Below are positions 1 through 9,989 of a stretch of 64,000 bases of DNA, in pieces. Under the pieces are notes generated by a model. The model searched no databases. It was not told the origin of the DNA and worked only from the letters and a program-made list of their open reading frames with translations. The stretch's first letter is position 1. Each line of letters opens with the position of its first letter. This DNA is from Thermoanaerobaculia bacterium (GTDB taxonomy: Bacteria; Acidobacteriota; Thermoanaerobaculia; Multivoradales; JAIOJS01): positions 124,001 through 188,000 of the forward strand of contig JAUIDB010000003.1 of NCBI GenBank assembly GCA_030429235.1, written 5' to 3'. The position numbers and the translations under genes were made by a program.

Positions 1-275
1 TCCATCGCGGCTTCGAGTGCCTGGCTGATCTTCTGCTCGATCAACCCACGCATCATGCTGGCCGGCGGACTCAGCTGGGCCCGACCGACGACCTTGCCGT
101 CCTCCAACTGGATGGTCCCCTTGGCGCCAGGACCGGAAAGATGGAGGACATCGCCCTCCCACTTTCGCTGCAACATGCCACCGGGAAACTGTTGGGCCAG
201 GGCACCGTCCAGGATGGGACGCAACTCGTCGGTGGACGTGATGTTGGTGGGGCGTTCGATCATCAGCTCGCTCAT
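1..275 (-). CDS. PHA-system-like small protein (partial, 3' end cut by window edge)
   Basis: Reading the minus strand from an ATG at 275 gives about 91 residues that run off the window. The middle (RKWEGDVLHLSGPGAKGTI, then a short hydrophilic strand and GLIEQKISQALE) resembles the polyhydroxyalkanoic acid system / PHA_gran_rgn family. Those are short proteins of about 90-100 residues with a W-x-G-D-x-L core and a basic C-terminal helix, so the visible part is nearly full length. The family is annotated as associated with PHA granules, but its biochemical role is poorly defined. No PHA synthase or phasin is visible, so function here is only a family guess. Confidence 0.5.
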   Translation of the reverse strand, partial: MSELMIERPTNITSTDELRPILDGALAQQFPGGMLQRKWEGDVLHLSGPGAKGTIQLEDGKVVGRAQLSPPASMMRGLIEQKISQALEAAM

Positions 276-328
276 GCGGCGGAAACTATCACAGCCGAGT
301 TCCGGGCGCCGACTTCCGGCAGTCCCGA

Positions 329-2593
329 CTAGAGGTAGCCCAGCGCGCGGAGAGCGGCCTCCTCGGCCTCGCTCCGTTCGACTCCTTCCGACCCCGTCGA
401 CGCCCGAAAACCGACAGCGGTGGACAGCGCCGAGAAGTCAGGAGCCTCCGGTGGGCACTCGGCGGGCATCCAGACTCCACCGTGCTGGCGCTCACACTGG
501 AGGTGGTCGTCCCAGGCCGTCACGCGGAGATCCCCCTGCTGGGCGCCGAGGAGGTCCTTCGCCACCTTCATCTCGGCGAACAGCGGATGCGGTTCGGCCT
601 CGTGCTCCTCGAAGTAGAGGAAACGCTCCGGTGGCACCGTCAGCTCTCGATCCGGGTAGAGCAGCGCACCCTGCTGCTCGCGAGGGATTCTCAGACCGGC
701 CGCCCGAAGGATGGTCGGGAAGAGATCGACTTGGGACACCGGGGTCTCGATCCGGCGTCCGGCTCGTTGTCCCGGCCACTTGATCAGCAGCGGAATCTCG
801 ACCAACTCGGGATCCAGCCGATGAGCGTGAGTGAAGAGACCTCGCTCCCCGAGCAGTTCGCCATGGTCGGCAACGACCACGATCAAGGTCTCGTCCCAGA
901 GCCCGCCGGCTCGGAGCCCCTCGAAGAGCCGGCCCAGTTGGTCGTCCATGTACGCCAGTTCGGCTCGATAGGCTCGCCGCAAGTACTCCTCCACTGCGGG
1001 GCCGAACCCTCCTTCACCGCGGATCGCGGCCGACAGTAGATCGGTGTTTCCGGCGACCAGTTCACCCCAGACCGGAAGCCCTTCGAGGTCGACTCCGGCC
1101 TGCGCCACCTCGAACCGCTCCTGGAAGCTCGACGGTGCCTGAAACAGAGCGTGAGGGTCGAAGTAGTTTGCAAACAGAAAAAGCGGTCGAGAGGTGGCCT
1201 CCTGGAGTAGACCCAGCACGTGATCGGTTAGCTCCTCTCCCGTGGTCTCGAACCCAGCGGGATTGCGGTAGCGATGCATTCCCTGGGCGAGTCCGAACTG
1301 ATGGCGGGCCAAGAAACCGCCGGCGGTGCCGAGGGTTCGGTAACCAGCGGCTCGGAGGTGCTCGGTGAGTGTTTCCAAGCTCGAAGGCAGGGCGCGATGC
1401 GTCGAGCCGGCTCCATGTTGACTCGGCCAGAGCCCAGTGAGGATCGAACTGTGGCTCGGAAGGGTCCAGGGAGAGGTGGCGAGCGCGCGGTCGAAGACGG
1501 TGGCCGTGCCGGCGAAGGCAGCCAGACTCGGCGTCGCAGACTCTGGGTGGTAGGGGGCCACGAAGTCGCGCCGCGTCGTATCGAGGGTGATCAGCACGAT
1601 CGAGGGTCGGGGGCTGGTGTCCGCATCTCCGGCGGGAGCGAAGTGGAGATCGCCGACGATCGTCAATCCCGAACCGCCTTGGATCTCGAGCCGAGCCGAC
1701 TCGCCGGCGGCCAGGGGTACCGTCCAGCGGGACTGGCTCGCGCTCCCGATCCGGTCGTGCACGTCCAGCCCCGGCGCCGTCAAACTCAGACCTCGATCCC
1801 TTCCCCCCACGCTCTCGACCTGGAAACGAAGCTCGCCGCTCTCCGACGCGACCAGATTAACGGTCTGCGCCCCGTCGACCAACAGCCCCCCGAGCAGTTC
1901 GTCGCCGCTCCCCGCCAGCCCCAGATCGAAGAACTCCCGCAGCTGACGGTAGCGCTCGAGACTCTCCGAACGCAGCTCTCCCGAAACGTCGCCCAGACGA
2001 TACCGAACTGCCTCGAAGTGGGTCTCGGGGCGCGCCCCGGCGACTCGCATCGCATCGCCGGGATAGTCACGACGCAAGGTGAGGCGATGAGTTCCTGGCG
2101 GCAGATCCGACGCCGGAATCTCCAGGCGCAGGAGCTCCCCGAAGACCTGCGGTTCGCCTGACCACGGACGTCCCCGCCAGAGGATCCGAGGCTGGTACGA
2201 CTGGGAGTCGGGACTGGCCTGCAACTCGACCACCAGTCCCGCGGCAGCCTCCGAATCGAGGGTTCGGCTCGAGGACCGGACTACGTGGACGACCAGCTCA
2301 CCTTGCGCATGAAACCTCCAACGGCCGTCGTCGGTCGTCTGCCAGTGGCTCGAAGGGACGACGTAGAAAGGAGCACCAACGATCGAACCGTAGGCCTCGT
2401 CCACCAGGACCGCAAACGGAGCATCCTGCGGCTGGCACGCTACCCAACTCGACGTCACGGCGAAGACCAATAGGAACCGAAGCACTCGCCAAGGGTAGCG
2501 ACGCGGCGCCGCAGGACCACCATTCCGTGAGGCGATCGGTCGTCGACTCGGCCTCGCCACCGCGACTGCGCCGGAGGGGGGGACCTCGATCAT
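329..2593 (-). CDS. Lipoprotein of the sulfatase / alkaline phosphatase superfamily
   Basis: The 754-residue protein has a hydrophobic segment and lipobox ending at Cys53 (SSWVAC), so it is probably outer-membrane anchored. Residues 60-320 look like beta-sandwich modules. The sulfatase fold starts near 330 (VLITLDTTRRDF) and includes WTLPSHSSILTG near 376 and the metal-binding VVVADHGELLGERG near 577. In formylglycine sulfatases the nucleophile region reads C/S-x-P-x-R; here Thr replaces Cys and His replaces Arg. A Thr-nucleophile phosphohydrolase or transferase is therefore as likely as a sulfatase. It starts 8 nt after the permease gene and is the last gene of the efflux operon. The C-terminus ALRALGYL is nearly repeated in the paralogue at 30779-33052. 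The substrate is unknown. Confidence 0.85.
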   Translation of the reverse strand: MIEVPPSGAVAVARPSRRPIASRNGGPAAPRRYPWRVLRFLLVFAVTSSWVACQPQDAPFAVLVDEAYGSIVGAPFYVVPSSHWQTTDDGRWRFHAQGELVVHVVRSSSRTLDSEAAAGLVVELQASPDSQSYQPRILWRGRPWSGEPQVFGELLRLEIPASDLPPGTHRLTLRRDYPGDAMRVAGARPETHFEAVRYRLGDVSGELRSESLERYRQLREFFDLGLAGSGDELLGGLLVDGAQTVNLVASESGELRFQVESVGGRDRGLSLTAPGLDVHDRIGSASQSRWTVPLAAGESARLEIQGGSGLTIVGDLHFAPAGDADTSPRPSIVLITLDTTRRDFVAPYHPESATPSLAAFAGTATVFDRALATSPWTLPSHSSILTGLWPSQHGAGSTHRALPSSLETLTEHLRAAGYRTLGTAGGFLARHQFGLAQGMHRYRNPAGFETTGEELTDHVLGLLQEATSRPLFLFANYFDPHALFQAPSSFQERFEVAQAGVDLEGLPVWGELVAGNTDLLSAAIRGEGGFGPAVEEYLRRAYRAELAYMDDQLGRLFEGLRAGGLWDETLIVVVADHGELLGERGLFTHAHRLDPELVEIPLLIKWPGQRAGRRIETPVSQVDLFPTILRAAGLRIPREQQGALLYPDRELTVPPERFLYFEEHEAEPHPLFAEMKVAKDLLGAQQGDLRVTAWDDHLQCERQHGGVWMPAECPPEAPDFSALSTAVGFRASTGSEGVERSEAEEAALRALGYL

Positions 2594-2601
2594 CGGCTCG
2601 G

Positions 2602-3840
2602 CTACTCGTACCGCAACGCTTCGATCGGGTCGAGTTCTGCGGCTCGGCGGGCCGGGTAGACGCCCGACACGAGACCGACGGAGACCGCGACGCCGGCCGC
2701 CAGGAAGACGGAACCCGCCGTGACGATGGTCGTCCAGTTGGCCGCGGCGGCGACGATCCGAGCGATGGCGATTCCCATGGCGATCCCCGCGAGTCCGCCG
2801 AGCACACTGAGCGTGAAGGCCTCGACGAGGAACTGCACGACGATGTCCCGGCGTCGGGCGCCGATGGCTCGACGGACCCCGATCTCTCGAGTGCGTTCCA
2901 TGACGCTGGCCAGCATGATGTTCATGATACCGATGCCACCGACGATCAACGAAATTCCCGCGATACAGCCCATCACCAGATTGAACATCTGCTGGGTGCG
3001 CTGACTCTCGGCCAAGAGAGCCTCGGGCACGACCAGTTCGTAGTCGTCAGCTCCGGCGTGGAGGTGCTCCAGAAGGTCGTCGATGACCACAGCCGCGGCC
3101 CGGGTAGAGGCCCCCGTACGAACGCGGACCACGAGTTCGTCGACCGGCGAAGCGAGAAGGTCTCGATCGAACTTGCGGCGTGCAGTCGACAGCGGCAAGA
3201 ACAGGGTCGTGGACACCGAACCCAGCTCCACGCCCTGGAACGACGCCTCGTCGCTAACCGTGGGAGCCAGGACACCCACGACTTCGAGCCAGACGTCGTC
3301 CACCTTGACCTCGCGCCCCACTGCGGGCTCGAAACCGAAGAGTGAGCGTCGCACCTCGCTTCCGAGTACCACCACCTGGGCGTGGTGCCGCTGGTCGAGG
3401 GGATCGAGGAAGCGCCCTTCGGAGAGTTCCAACGCCACCAACTCGCGATAGATTGGTTCGACCCCGAGCACGGTGGCCGCGACCGAACCACCGCGCGAGA
3501 AGATACGGCGAGCGTCGATCTCTACCACCGGGGCCACCAGCTCGACCTCGGGCATGGTGTCGACGATCGCCTCGGCGTCGCGGAGCGAGACCCCGACCGA
3601 GGTGCGACGAACCTCCTCCGCCTCGGACTCCCGGAGATCGCGAGCTCGTACCACGACGTTCTCGAGCCCGAGCCGCGTAATCGCCTCCAGAGCCTCGCGC
3701 TCCGCCCCGGCCCCGATCGACAGCATGGAGATGACGGCTCCGACGCCGAAGACGATACCCAGAGCCGTCAGCGAGGAACGCAAAGTATGAGCTCGCAGGT
3801 TCCCGAGGGACCCGATCACGACGGTCCGCAGGTCGATCAC
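2602..3840 (-). CDS. MacB/FtsX-type ABC transporter permease
   Basis: This 412-residue protein has the MacB permease layout: a TM helix after about 20 residues (RSSLTALGIVFGVGAVISM), a large periplasmic MacB-PCD domain (about 45-275), then three C-terminal TM helices. The conserved FtsX segment MNIMLASVMERTREIGVRRA is near 300-320. The family drives mechanotransmission-type efflux with a periplasmic adaptor and needs a separate or fused ATPase. No nucleotide-binding domain is fused here and none is encoded nearby. The GTG start at 3840 overlaps the adaptor stop (GTGA), so translation is probably coupled. The permease assignment is firm; its ATPase partner is unknown. Confidence 0.9.
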   Translation of the reverse strand: MIDLRTVVIGSLGNLRAHTLRSSLTALGIVFGVGAVISMLSIGAGAEREALEAITRLGLENVVVRARDLRESEAEEVRRTSVGVSLRDAEAIVDTMPEVELVAPVVEIDARRIFSRGGSVAATVLGVEPIYRELVALELSEGRFLDPLDQRHHAQVVVLGSEVRRSLFGFEPAVGREVKVDDVWLEVVGVLAPTVSDEASFQGVELGSVSTTLFLPLSTARRKFDRDLLASPVDELVVRVRTGASTRAAAVVIDDLLEHLHAGADDYELVVPEALLAESQRTQQMFNLVMGCIAGISLIVGGIGIMNIMLASVMERTREIGVRRAIGARRRDIVVQFLVEAFTLSVLGGLAGIAMGIAIARIVAAAANWTTIVTAGSVFLAAGVAVSVGLVSGVYPARRAAELDPIEALRYE

Positions 3841-5147
3841 GAGGTACCTCGTGCCGGCGGAGTCTCGCCCTCGGTCGGAGCGCTCTCTCCCCTCGGTCCC
3901 AAGGCCAGGGGTTCGAGACCGATCACTTCCCCGGCTTCGAGACCCGCCGTGACCACGACCCGCGAGCGGCTCCCGACCCCGAGTTCGACCTCGCGACGTT
4001 CGAACCCAGCCCCGCGGGCCACATAGAGGTAGGTGCGCTCGCCAACTTCGAGAACCGCCTGGCGTGGGACCGCCACCGCCGACTCCTCTCGGTGCAGGTA
4101 GATCGTCGCCACCACCCGTTGCCCCGGCTTCATCGCCGTCGCATCCGTCGAGTCCAACTCCACCGTGACGCCGAAGTACTGGACAGGGGAACCCCGACGA
4201 CGAGGTTGCGCGATGGCGTCGACCCGCGCCACTCGAGCCGAATGCACCTCCTCGGGACGCGACTCGATCACGACCTCAGCCTCCAGGCCCTCGGTCACTC
4301 CGCCGGCATCCGCCTCCAGGACGGAAACCTCGGCCTGCAGGGTATCGACGGCGGGAATCTCGCCGATCGGCCGACCCCGCCACAGCTCCTGTCCCACTTC
4401 GACCGGCTCCCCACGCCAGTCGCGGGCCCTCAAGAACAGTCCCGCATGGGGAGCCCGCACCACGAGGGCAGTCAGTCCCGACTCCGCCTCTTCGATCTCG
4501 AAGATCGCTTGCCGTTTCTCGACCCCCAAGATCCCCAGGTCGCTGCCGATCCGACGCTCCTCGGTGACGAGTTGTTCCTCGGCGTGTTCCATCCGGTCCT
4601 GCGCCAACTTCTCGTCCGTCTGCGACTCCAGAATCTCGTGTCGCGACCACACCGTTTCGTCGTCGGTGCGAAAGCGCTGGGCGAGTTCGAGTTCGAGTTC
4701 GGAAACCCCGAACTGCGTCGTGAGGCGCGCCTCGCCGACCTCACCCTGCGACGTCACCTCGAGAATCCGGTACTCGGCTGACGTCAGCGCCGACCGTCCG
4801 CTGGCCAAGCGGTCCTCGAGGGCCCCGGAATCGAAGCGTGCCACTACATCCCCCTCGGCCACGACGGTGGCGTCAGCGGCCACCCAGGCAATTCTCACCG
4901 AGTTCTTGACCTCGGCCGGAACGCTGAGAGTGACCACGTCCCGCGCCTCGAGCGTCCCCTCGGCGGTCACCTTCTGCACGAAACGACCGGACTCGACTCG
5001 AAGCGTCGAGATCGGGGATTCCGTACCGCATCCCCAGATCCCTCCGAGCACCCCGGTAAGGAACAGGATGAGTGGGTACGACCGCCGGCTCGGACGGTCC
5101 GGCACCCGGTCTAGGGTCGCCCCCTGCTGCCGGCGGAGACGGTTCAC
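3837..5147 (-). CDS. HlyD-family periplasmic adaptor (third of three), lipoprotein
   Basis: This is a membrane fusion protein of about 436 residues. The GTG at 5147 is chosen because it overlaps the TGA of the preceding adaptor (GTGA); the open frame extends further upstream, but only inside that gene. A signal segment ends in a lipobox (GGIWGC). It is followed by a lipoyl-like half (KVTAEGTLEARDVVTLSVP), an alpha-hairpin region and a beta-barrel with a C-terminal membrane-proximal domain (VPRQAVLEVGERTYLYV). Such adaptors link an inner-membrane pump to an outer-membrane exit duct. It lies directly before the permease, also with overlap, and is the most likely direct partner. Confidence 0.85.
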   Translation of the reverse strand: MNRLRRQQGATLDRVPDRPSRRSYPLILFLTGVLGGIWGCGTESPISTLRVESGRFVQKVTAEGTLEARDVVTLSVPAEVKNSVRIAWVAADATVVAEGDVVARFDSGALEDRLASGRSALTSAEYRILEVTSQGEVGEARLTTQFGVSELELELAQRFRTDDETVWSRHEILESQTDEKLAQDRMEHAEEQLVTEERRIGSDLGILGVEKRQAIFEIEEAESGLTALVVRAPHAGLFLRARDWRGEPVEVGQELWRGRPIGEIPAVDTLQAEVSVLEADAGGVTEGLEAEVVIESRPEEVHSARVARVDAIAQPRRRGSPVQYFGVTVELDSTDATAMKPGQRVVATIYLHREESAVAVPRQAVLEVGERTYLYVARGAGFERREVELGVGSRSRVVVTAGLEAGEVIGLEPLALGPRGESAPTEGETPPARGTS

Positions 5148-6328
5148 GATGACCCACCTCCCAACCCGACCCGGTCCCCCGCTTCGAGCCCCTCCAGGAC
5201 CTCGAAGTATTCGGCATTGCGGCGCCCCAGCTTCGGCACCACCAGCCGCTCCCCCACGGCTTGGTGCACCACGACCACGGGCCCCTCGGGAGCCCATTGT
5301 GGTGCCCCCGAGGGGAGGCAGACGGCCTGCTCGACGCGTTCCAGCTCGACGGAGCCCCGGAACCGCATGCCGGGGCGCATCGTTTCGGGGTCCGTAGCCT
5401 CCAGCGCCACCTCGATCGCGACGACCTTGGTCGGGTCACTGTCCGACTTCGGTCCCAGGGATTCGTGGAGCGTCTGAATCACACCGAACACCGGACGCCC
5501 GGGGTGGGCGTCGAGTTCGAACTCGACCCGCTGCCCGACCGCCAGCTGCCCGGCCTCCGACTCGTCGACCTGCCCTCGACCCACCATGGCCGAAAGATCG
5601 GGAATCTCGAGCAGAGTCTGCGCGCGCCACACCGAATCTCCGACGCGGGGTTTCTCACCCCGATTCTGAGCGTAGATGATCGTCCCCGCCCGCGGCGCCT
5701 TGACTTGCATCGCCTGGAGGTTGGCGCCGAGTTCGTCGACCCTCTGTGCCGCTCGATCTCGACGCCGCTCGAGTGCCGCCACTTCCGCCCGAGAACGCCG
5801 CGCCAGCAGCTCGAGCCGCTCCTGCAGACTTTCGACCTCGAGTTGGGCCAGATCGTGGTCGACTCGGGCGGTCGCCAACTCTCGGGCTGCGACCAGACCC
5901 TCGGGAACCTGCAGGCGCAGGGCCTCGCGACGCAGCCTGGCCTCCGCCTCGGCCAATTCCAGTTCGAGGTTCTGGCGTTCGATATCGAGTTCGCTCAGCC
6001 GCTTCTCGAGCTGCCCTTCGGCCGATTCCCTCTCCCCGGTCGACGTGCGCAGGCGCTGCCTCAGCTCGCTGGTATCGAACCCCACCACGGGTTGCCCGGC
6101 CTCGACCTCGATCCCCTCGGGAGCCAGCATCGCGATCTTGAAGTTCCAGATCTGCGGTACCGCCGGCGGAGTGATGCTCGCCGAGTCGACGGCTTCGAGG
6201 ACGCCCTCGACCGGGACCGTGAGGCTCAAGTCGCAGCGTTCCAACGCCACCCACTGGGCTGGCTCCTCCCCCTCTCTCGCCCACCACGTCGCCACGAGGA
6301 GCAGCAGGAGTCCGCTGATCGTGAGCAT
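5144..6328 (-). CDS. HlyD-family periplasmic adaptor (second of three)
   Basis: About 394 residues from the ATG at 6328, which puts a single hydrophobic anchor (MLTISGLLLLLVATWW) at the N-terminus. The frame stays open upstream to 6511, but that part overlaps the previous gene. The protein shows a lipoyl-like motif (VPVEGVLEAVDSASI), a long coiled-coil hairpin rich in Glu, Arg and Leu (about 95-195), the second lipoyl half (VKAPRAGTIIYA) and a beta-barrel. It differs clearly in sequence from its two neighbours, so the three adaptors are old paralogues rather than a recent duplication. The exact start is the least certain point. Confidence 0.8.
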   Translation of the reverse strand: MLTISGLLLLLVATWWAREGEEPAQWVALERCDLSLTVPVEGVLEAVDSASITPPAVPQIWNFKIAMLAPEGIEVEAGQPVVGFDTSELRQRLRTSTGERESAEGQLEKRLSELDIERQNLELELAEAEARLRREALRLQVPEGLVAARELATARVDHDLAQLEVESLQERLELLARRSRAEVAALERRRDRAAQRVDELGANLQAMQVKAPRAGTIIYAQNRGEKPRVGDSVWRAQTLLEIPDLSAMVGRGQVDESEAGQLAVGQRVEFELDAHPGRPVFGVIQTLHESLGPKSDSDPTKVVAIEVALEATDPETMRPGMRFRGSVELERVEQAVCLPSGAPQWAPEGPVVVVHQAVGERLVVPKLGRRNAEYFEVLEGLEAGDRVGLGGGSS

Positions 6329-6348
6329 CGACCGCGGCGCCAGCCGCC

Positions 6349-7518
6349 TCAGGGTGCTGACTCCGGTGATCTCATCCCGAAGGGTGCTTCGCTCAGGGCG
6401 CAGTGGTCGGTCGAACAGTCGAGCAGAGACACCGGCTCGAGTTCTCCCCCAGGTGCCTCCAGGTGGGGTTGCTCGCCCCGCCAAACCAATCGATGGCGCG
6501 GCACCAGCCACGCGTCTTCCACGGCTTGGTAGCTCACCTCGACCCGCACCGACATCCCCGGCCGCATACGCGTCGGATCGATCCCCTCGACCGCGACCAA
6601 CACCCGGAAGGACCGCCGATCCGTGCGTCGCCCCATGGGTTGAGCGATCTCCTCGACCTGAGCGACGACACCGGTGAGGACCTCCTCGGGGAAGGTATCC
6701 AGGATCACTTCCGCTTCCATGCCGGGAGCCACGAGCCCGTCGTCTACGTCGTACAGGTCCGCCACCACCTGTAACGTAGAGAGATCCGGTATGCGAGCCA
6801 CCGTGTTGCCTGGCCAGGTCTGGTCGCCGACCCGCAGCACCGAACCTTCCATCGACTCGCCCAAGAGCAGGACTCCATCGCTCGGAGCCCGCACCACGAG
6901 CCGCTCGAGGTCCGCTCGAGTCTGCTCGTACTTCAGTCTCGCTTCCTCGAGAACTTGACGCGCGGCCCCCAGGGTCGCGTCGCGCCCGTCTTGCCGAGCC
7001 CTGAGCGTCATCTCGGCCTGCGCCAGTCTGAGCTGACTCGCTTGGAGCTCCTGACGGCGGTTCGCCAATTCCTGCTCCGAGGTGACACCCTCCGGGAGGT
7101 CGGCCGCCAGTTCGGCCTTGGCCAGAGCGGCCCGCTGCCTCGCGACCTCGAGTCGAGCTGCGGCCGCTTCCGTCGCCGTGCTCGCCCTCGCCTGATCGAG
7201 TGCGCTCTCGGCCGAGACGATGGCGCTGCGTTCGTCTTCGAGCCGCGACGCGAGTTGCGCGTTGTCGAACTCGACGATCCGGTCGCCCGCTGTCACTCTA
7301 CTGCCCGCCGCGGCCAGCCAACGCACTTGCAACGGCCAGATCTTCACGACCGGAGCGACGGCCACCGTCGACTCAGCGGCGACGAGTTCTCCAGTCAGCA
7401 GAACCCGTTGTTCCAGTGGCCCCCGTGCGGGAGCGTCCCCGGACGCTGGCGAGGCCCAAATCCAACCGGCCACGACCAACCCCCAGCCCACCAATCCGCT
7501 GCATAGGAGAAACCTCAA
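6349..7518 (-). CDS. HlyD-family periplasmic adaptor (first of three)
   Basis: This 389-residue membrane fusion protein starts at a TTG (7518) with GGGGAG 10 nt upstream. An N-terminal hydrophobic segment (LVGWGLVVAGWIWAS) is followed by the first lipoyl half, an Ala/Glu/Arg-rich alpha-hairpin (about 85-190), the second lipoyl half (VVRAPSDGVLLLGES) and a beta-barrel (VVADLYDVDDGLVAPG). It is the first gene of the minus-strand efflux operon (three adaptors, permease, sulfatase-fold lipoprotein). A 14-bp inverted repeat lies just upstream of its ribosome-binding site. Confidence 0.85.
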   Translation of the reverse strand: MRFLLCSGLVGWGLVVAGWIWASPASGDAPARGPLEQRVLLTGELVAAESTVAVAPVVKIWPLQVRWLAAAGSRVTAGDRIVEFDNAQLASRLEDERSAIVSAESALDQARASTATEAAAARLEVARQRAALAKAELAADLPEGVTSEQELANRRQELQASQLRLAQAEMTLRARQDGRDATLGAARQVLEEARLKYEQTRADLERLVVRAPSDGVLLLGESMEGSVLRVGDQTWPGNTVARIPDLSTLQVVADLYDVDDGLVAPGMEAEVILDTFPEEVLTGVVAQVEEIAQPMGRRTDRRSFRVLVAVEGIDPTRMRPGMSVRVEVSYQAVEDAWLVPRHRLVWRGEQPHLEAPGGELEPVSLLDCSTDHCALSEAPFGMRSPESAP

Positions 7519-7533
7519 GACAACTAAACTCCC

Positions 7534-7547
7534 CTTGTTCCAACAAG
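7534..7547. promoter_or_regulatory. Inverted repeat before the efflux operon
   Basis: The sequence CTTGTTCCAACAAG is a perfect palindrome apart from its 2-nt centre. It abuts the GGGGAG Shine-Dalgarno (7529-7534, read on the minus strand) of the first adaptor gene. It could be a regulator operator or an RNA hairpin that hides the ribosome-binding site. Apart from this, and the rimP promoter and leader, nothing was recognised in the 7519-7927 intergenic region. Confidence 0.35.
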
Positions 7548-7670
7548 ACTATCACCACAACCGAATGTCATCACACCACAGCCACTCCCTCGAAGGGGTC
7601 TACGACTCGGCACTCTCTTTCGTCCAACCGAACCACGCGATCCAGGGAACCATCACCCATAGAAGAGAGT

Positions 7671-7699
7671 GTCGCTAGATCACGGGCCTGTGCTACACT
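7671..7699 (+). promoter_or_regulatory. Probable promoter of the rimP-nusA-infB operon
   Basis: An extended -10 element (TGC followed by TACACT, 7691-7699) lies just upstream of a structured leader. A poor -35 (GTCGCT at 7671-7676) sits 17 nt before it. Transcription would start near 7706, giving a leader of about 220 nt before rimP. The poor -35 keeps confidence modest. Confidence 0.4.
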
Positions 7700-7710
7700 A
7701 TGGGGGCTTC

Positions 7711-7847
7711 GCAACCATGGCCGATGGCGGCCATGGGCTCGGTGCGCCGATACCCCGACCCCACGGGTCCACTTCGATGAAGCGGCGCAACGGGTAACAA
7801 CTTCCGTTCGGCAACGAGGAGGTGGGCAAGAGCCCACTCTTTTTTTT
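7711..7847 (+). promoter_or_regulatory. Structured 5' leader RNA of the rimP operon
   Basis: Several perfect helices can be read directly. An 8-bp stem pairs 7715-7722 with 7729-7736. A 7-bp stem (7743-7749 with 7783-7789) encloses small hairpins, including CTTC-GAT-GAAG at 7772-7782. A CGTT-CGGC-AACG tetraloop hairpin lies at 7805-7816. The series ends in an intrinsic terminator at 7822-7847, about 80 nt before the rimP ATG. The layout suggests transcription attenuation of the operon, plausibly by NusA itself or by RNA cold-shock factors, but the ligand or factor is inference. No riboswitch class was recognised. Confidence 0.5.
7822..7847 (+). terminator. Intrinsic terminator/attenuator upstream of rimP
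   Basis: GTGGGC (7822-7827) and GCCCAC (7832-7837) form a six-pair GC-rich stem with the tetraloop AAGA. The stem is followed by TCT and an unbroken T run to 7847. It lies between the promoter and rimP, in the direction of the operon, so it can only act as a conditional terminator of the leader. Confidence 0.75.
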
Positions 7848-7927
7848 GGCCGGTGCTCCCGGCAGACCCTCCTCGTGGCAGGTCCTGACTGGGGCATGAA
7901 CGGGGCGCGAGGCGAGAACGAACCAGG

Positions 7928-8422
7928 ATGAGACAGAACCTCCCAGATTCCCTACGTGACGAGATCGGCGGTATCGCCGGCAGTGTCGGCTGTGAACTCT
8001 TCCAGATCGAGATCAAGGGGAGCACTCTCCGCATCGTGCTCGACTGCGAGGACGGTCCAGTGACCCACGACCACTGCTCGACCGTTTCCCGCCAGGTCTC
8101 GGCCCTGCTCGACGTGGAGGACTTCTCCACCGCGAAGTACGTGCTGGAGGTCAGCTCGCCGGGCCTCGATCGCCCGTTGCTGGCGAGCCGAGACTGGAAA
8201 CGGTTCACCGGTCGTCTCGCCAAGGTCACGTTTACGCGGCCCAAGTCCGACGACGACTCCACCCCGGTCAAACGCACGGTCGTCGGTCGGATCGACGCGT
8301 TCAGCCCCAATTCCAACAACCCGCACCTCGGGATCGTACATCTCGAGGTCGCCAGCCCCCAGGAATCCCTGGAACTCCGTCTGGAGGACATCTCGCGCGC
8401 CAAGCTCGAGGTGGAGCTCTAG
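7928..8422 (+). CDS. rimP: Ribosome maturation factor RimP
   Basis: This 164-residue protein (family usually 150-170) acts in the cytoplasm in 30S subunit maturation. The N-terminal alpha/beta domain carries the conserved VLDCEDGPVTHDHCSTVSRQ region and the core YVLEVSSPGLDRPL (about 76-90). The C-terminal SH3-like part follows (GRLAKVTFTRP, about 97 onward). It is the first gene of the rimP-nusA-infB operon, the usual order, and sits 30 nt before nusA. Expression probably depends on the attenuator in the leader. Confidence 0.95.
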   Translation: MRQNLPDSLRDEIGGIAGSVGCELFQIEIKGSTLRIVLDCEDGPVTHDHCSTVSRQVSALLDVEDFSTAKYVLEVSSPGLDRPLLASRDWKRFTGRLAKVTFTRPKSDDDSTPVKRTVVGRIDAFSPNSNNPHLGIVHLEVASPQESLELRLEDISRAKLEVEL

Positions 8423-8452
8423 ACAACCTGAACCTCTGAAGGATTAGACGCT

Positions 8453-9928
<1,476 letters not shown>

Positions 9929-9989
9929 ACGACGGGTCAGCCTGACAACAGAACGACATTTGCGTTAGAGAGCGGGAACAGGAGACCTC

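Noticed and set aside
7700-7800. Possible tRNA or tRNA-like fold upstream of rimP, as found in some bacteria
   Set aside because: No T-loop GTTCRA motif and no acceptor stem with a CCA end could be aligned; the helices fit an attenuator leader better.
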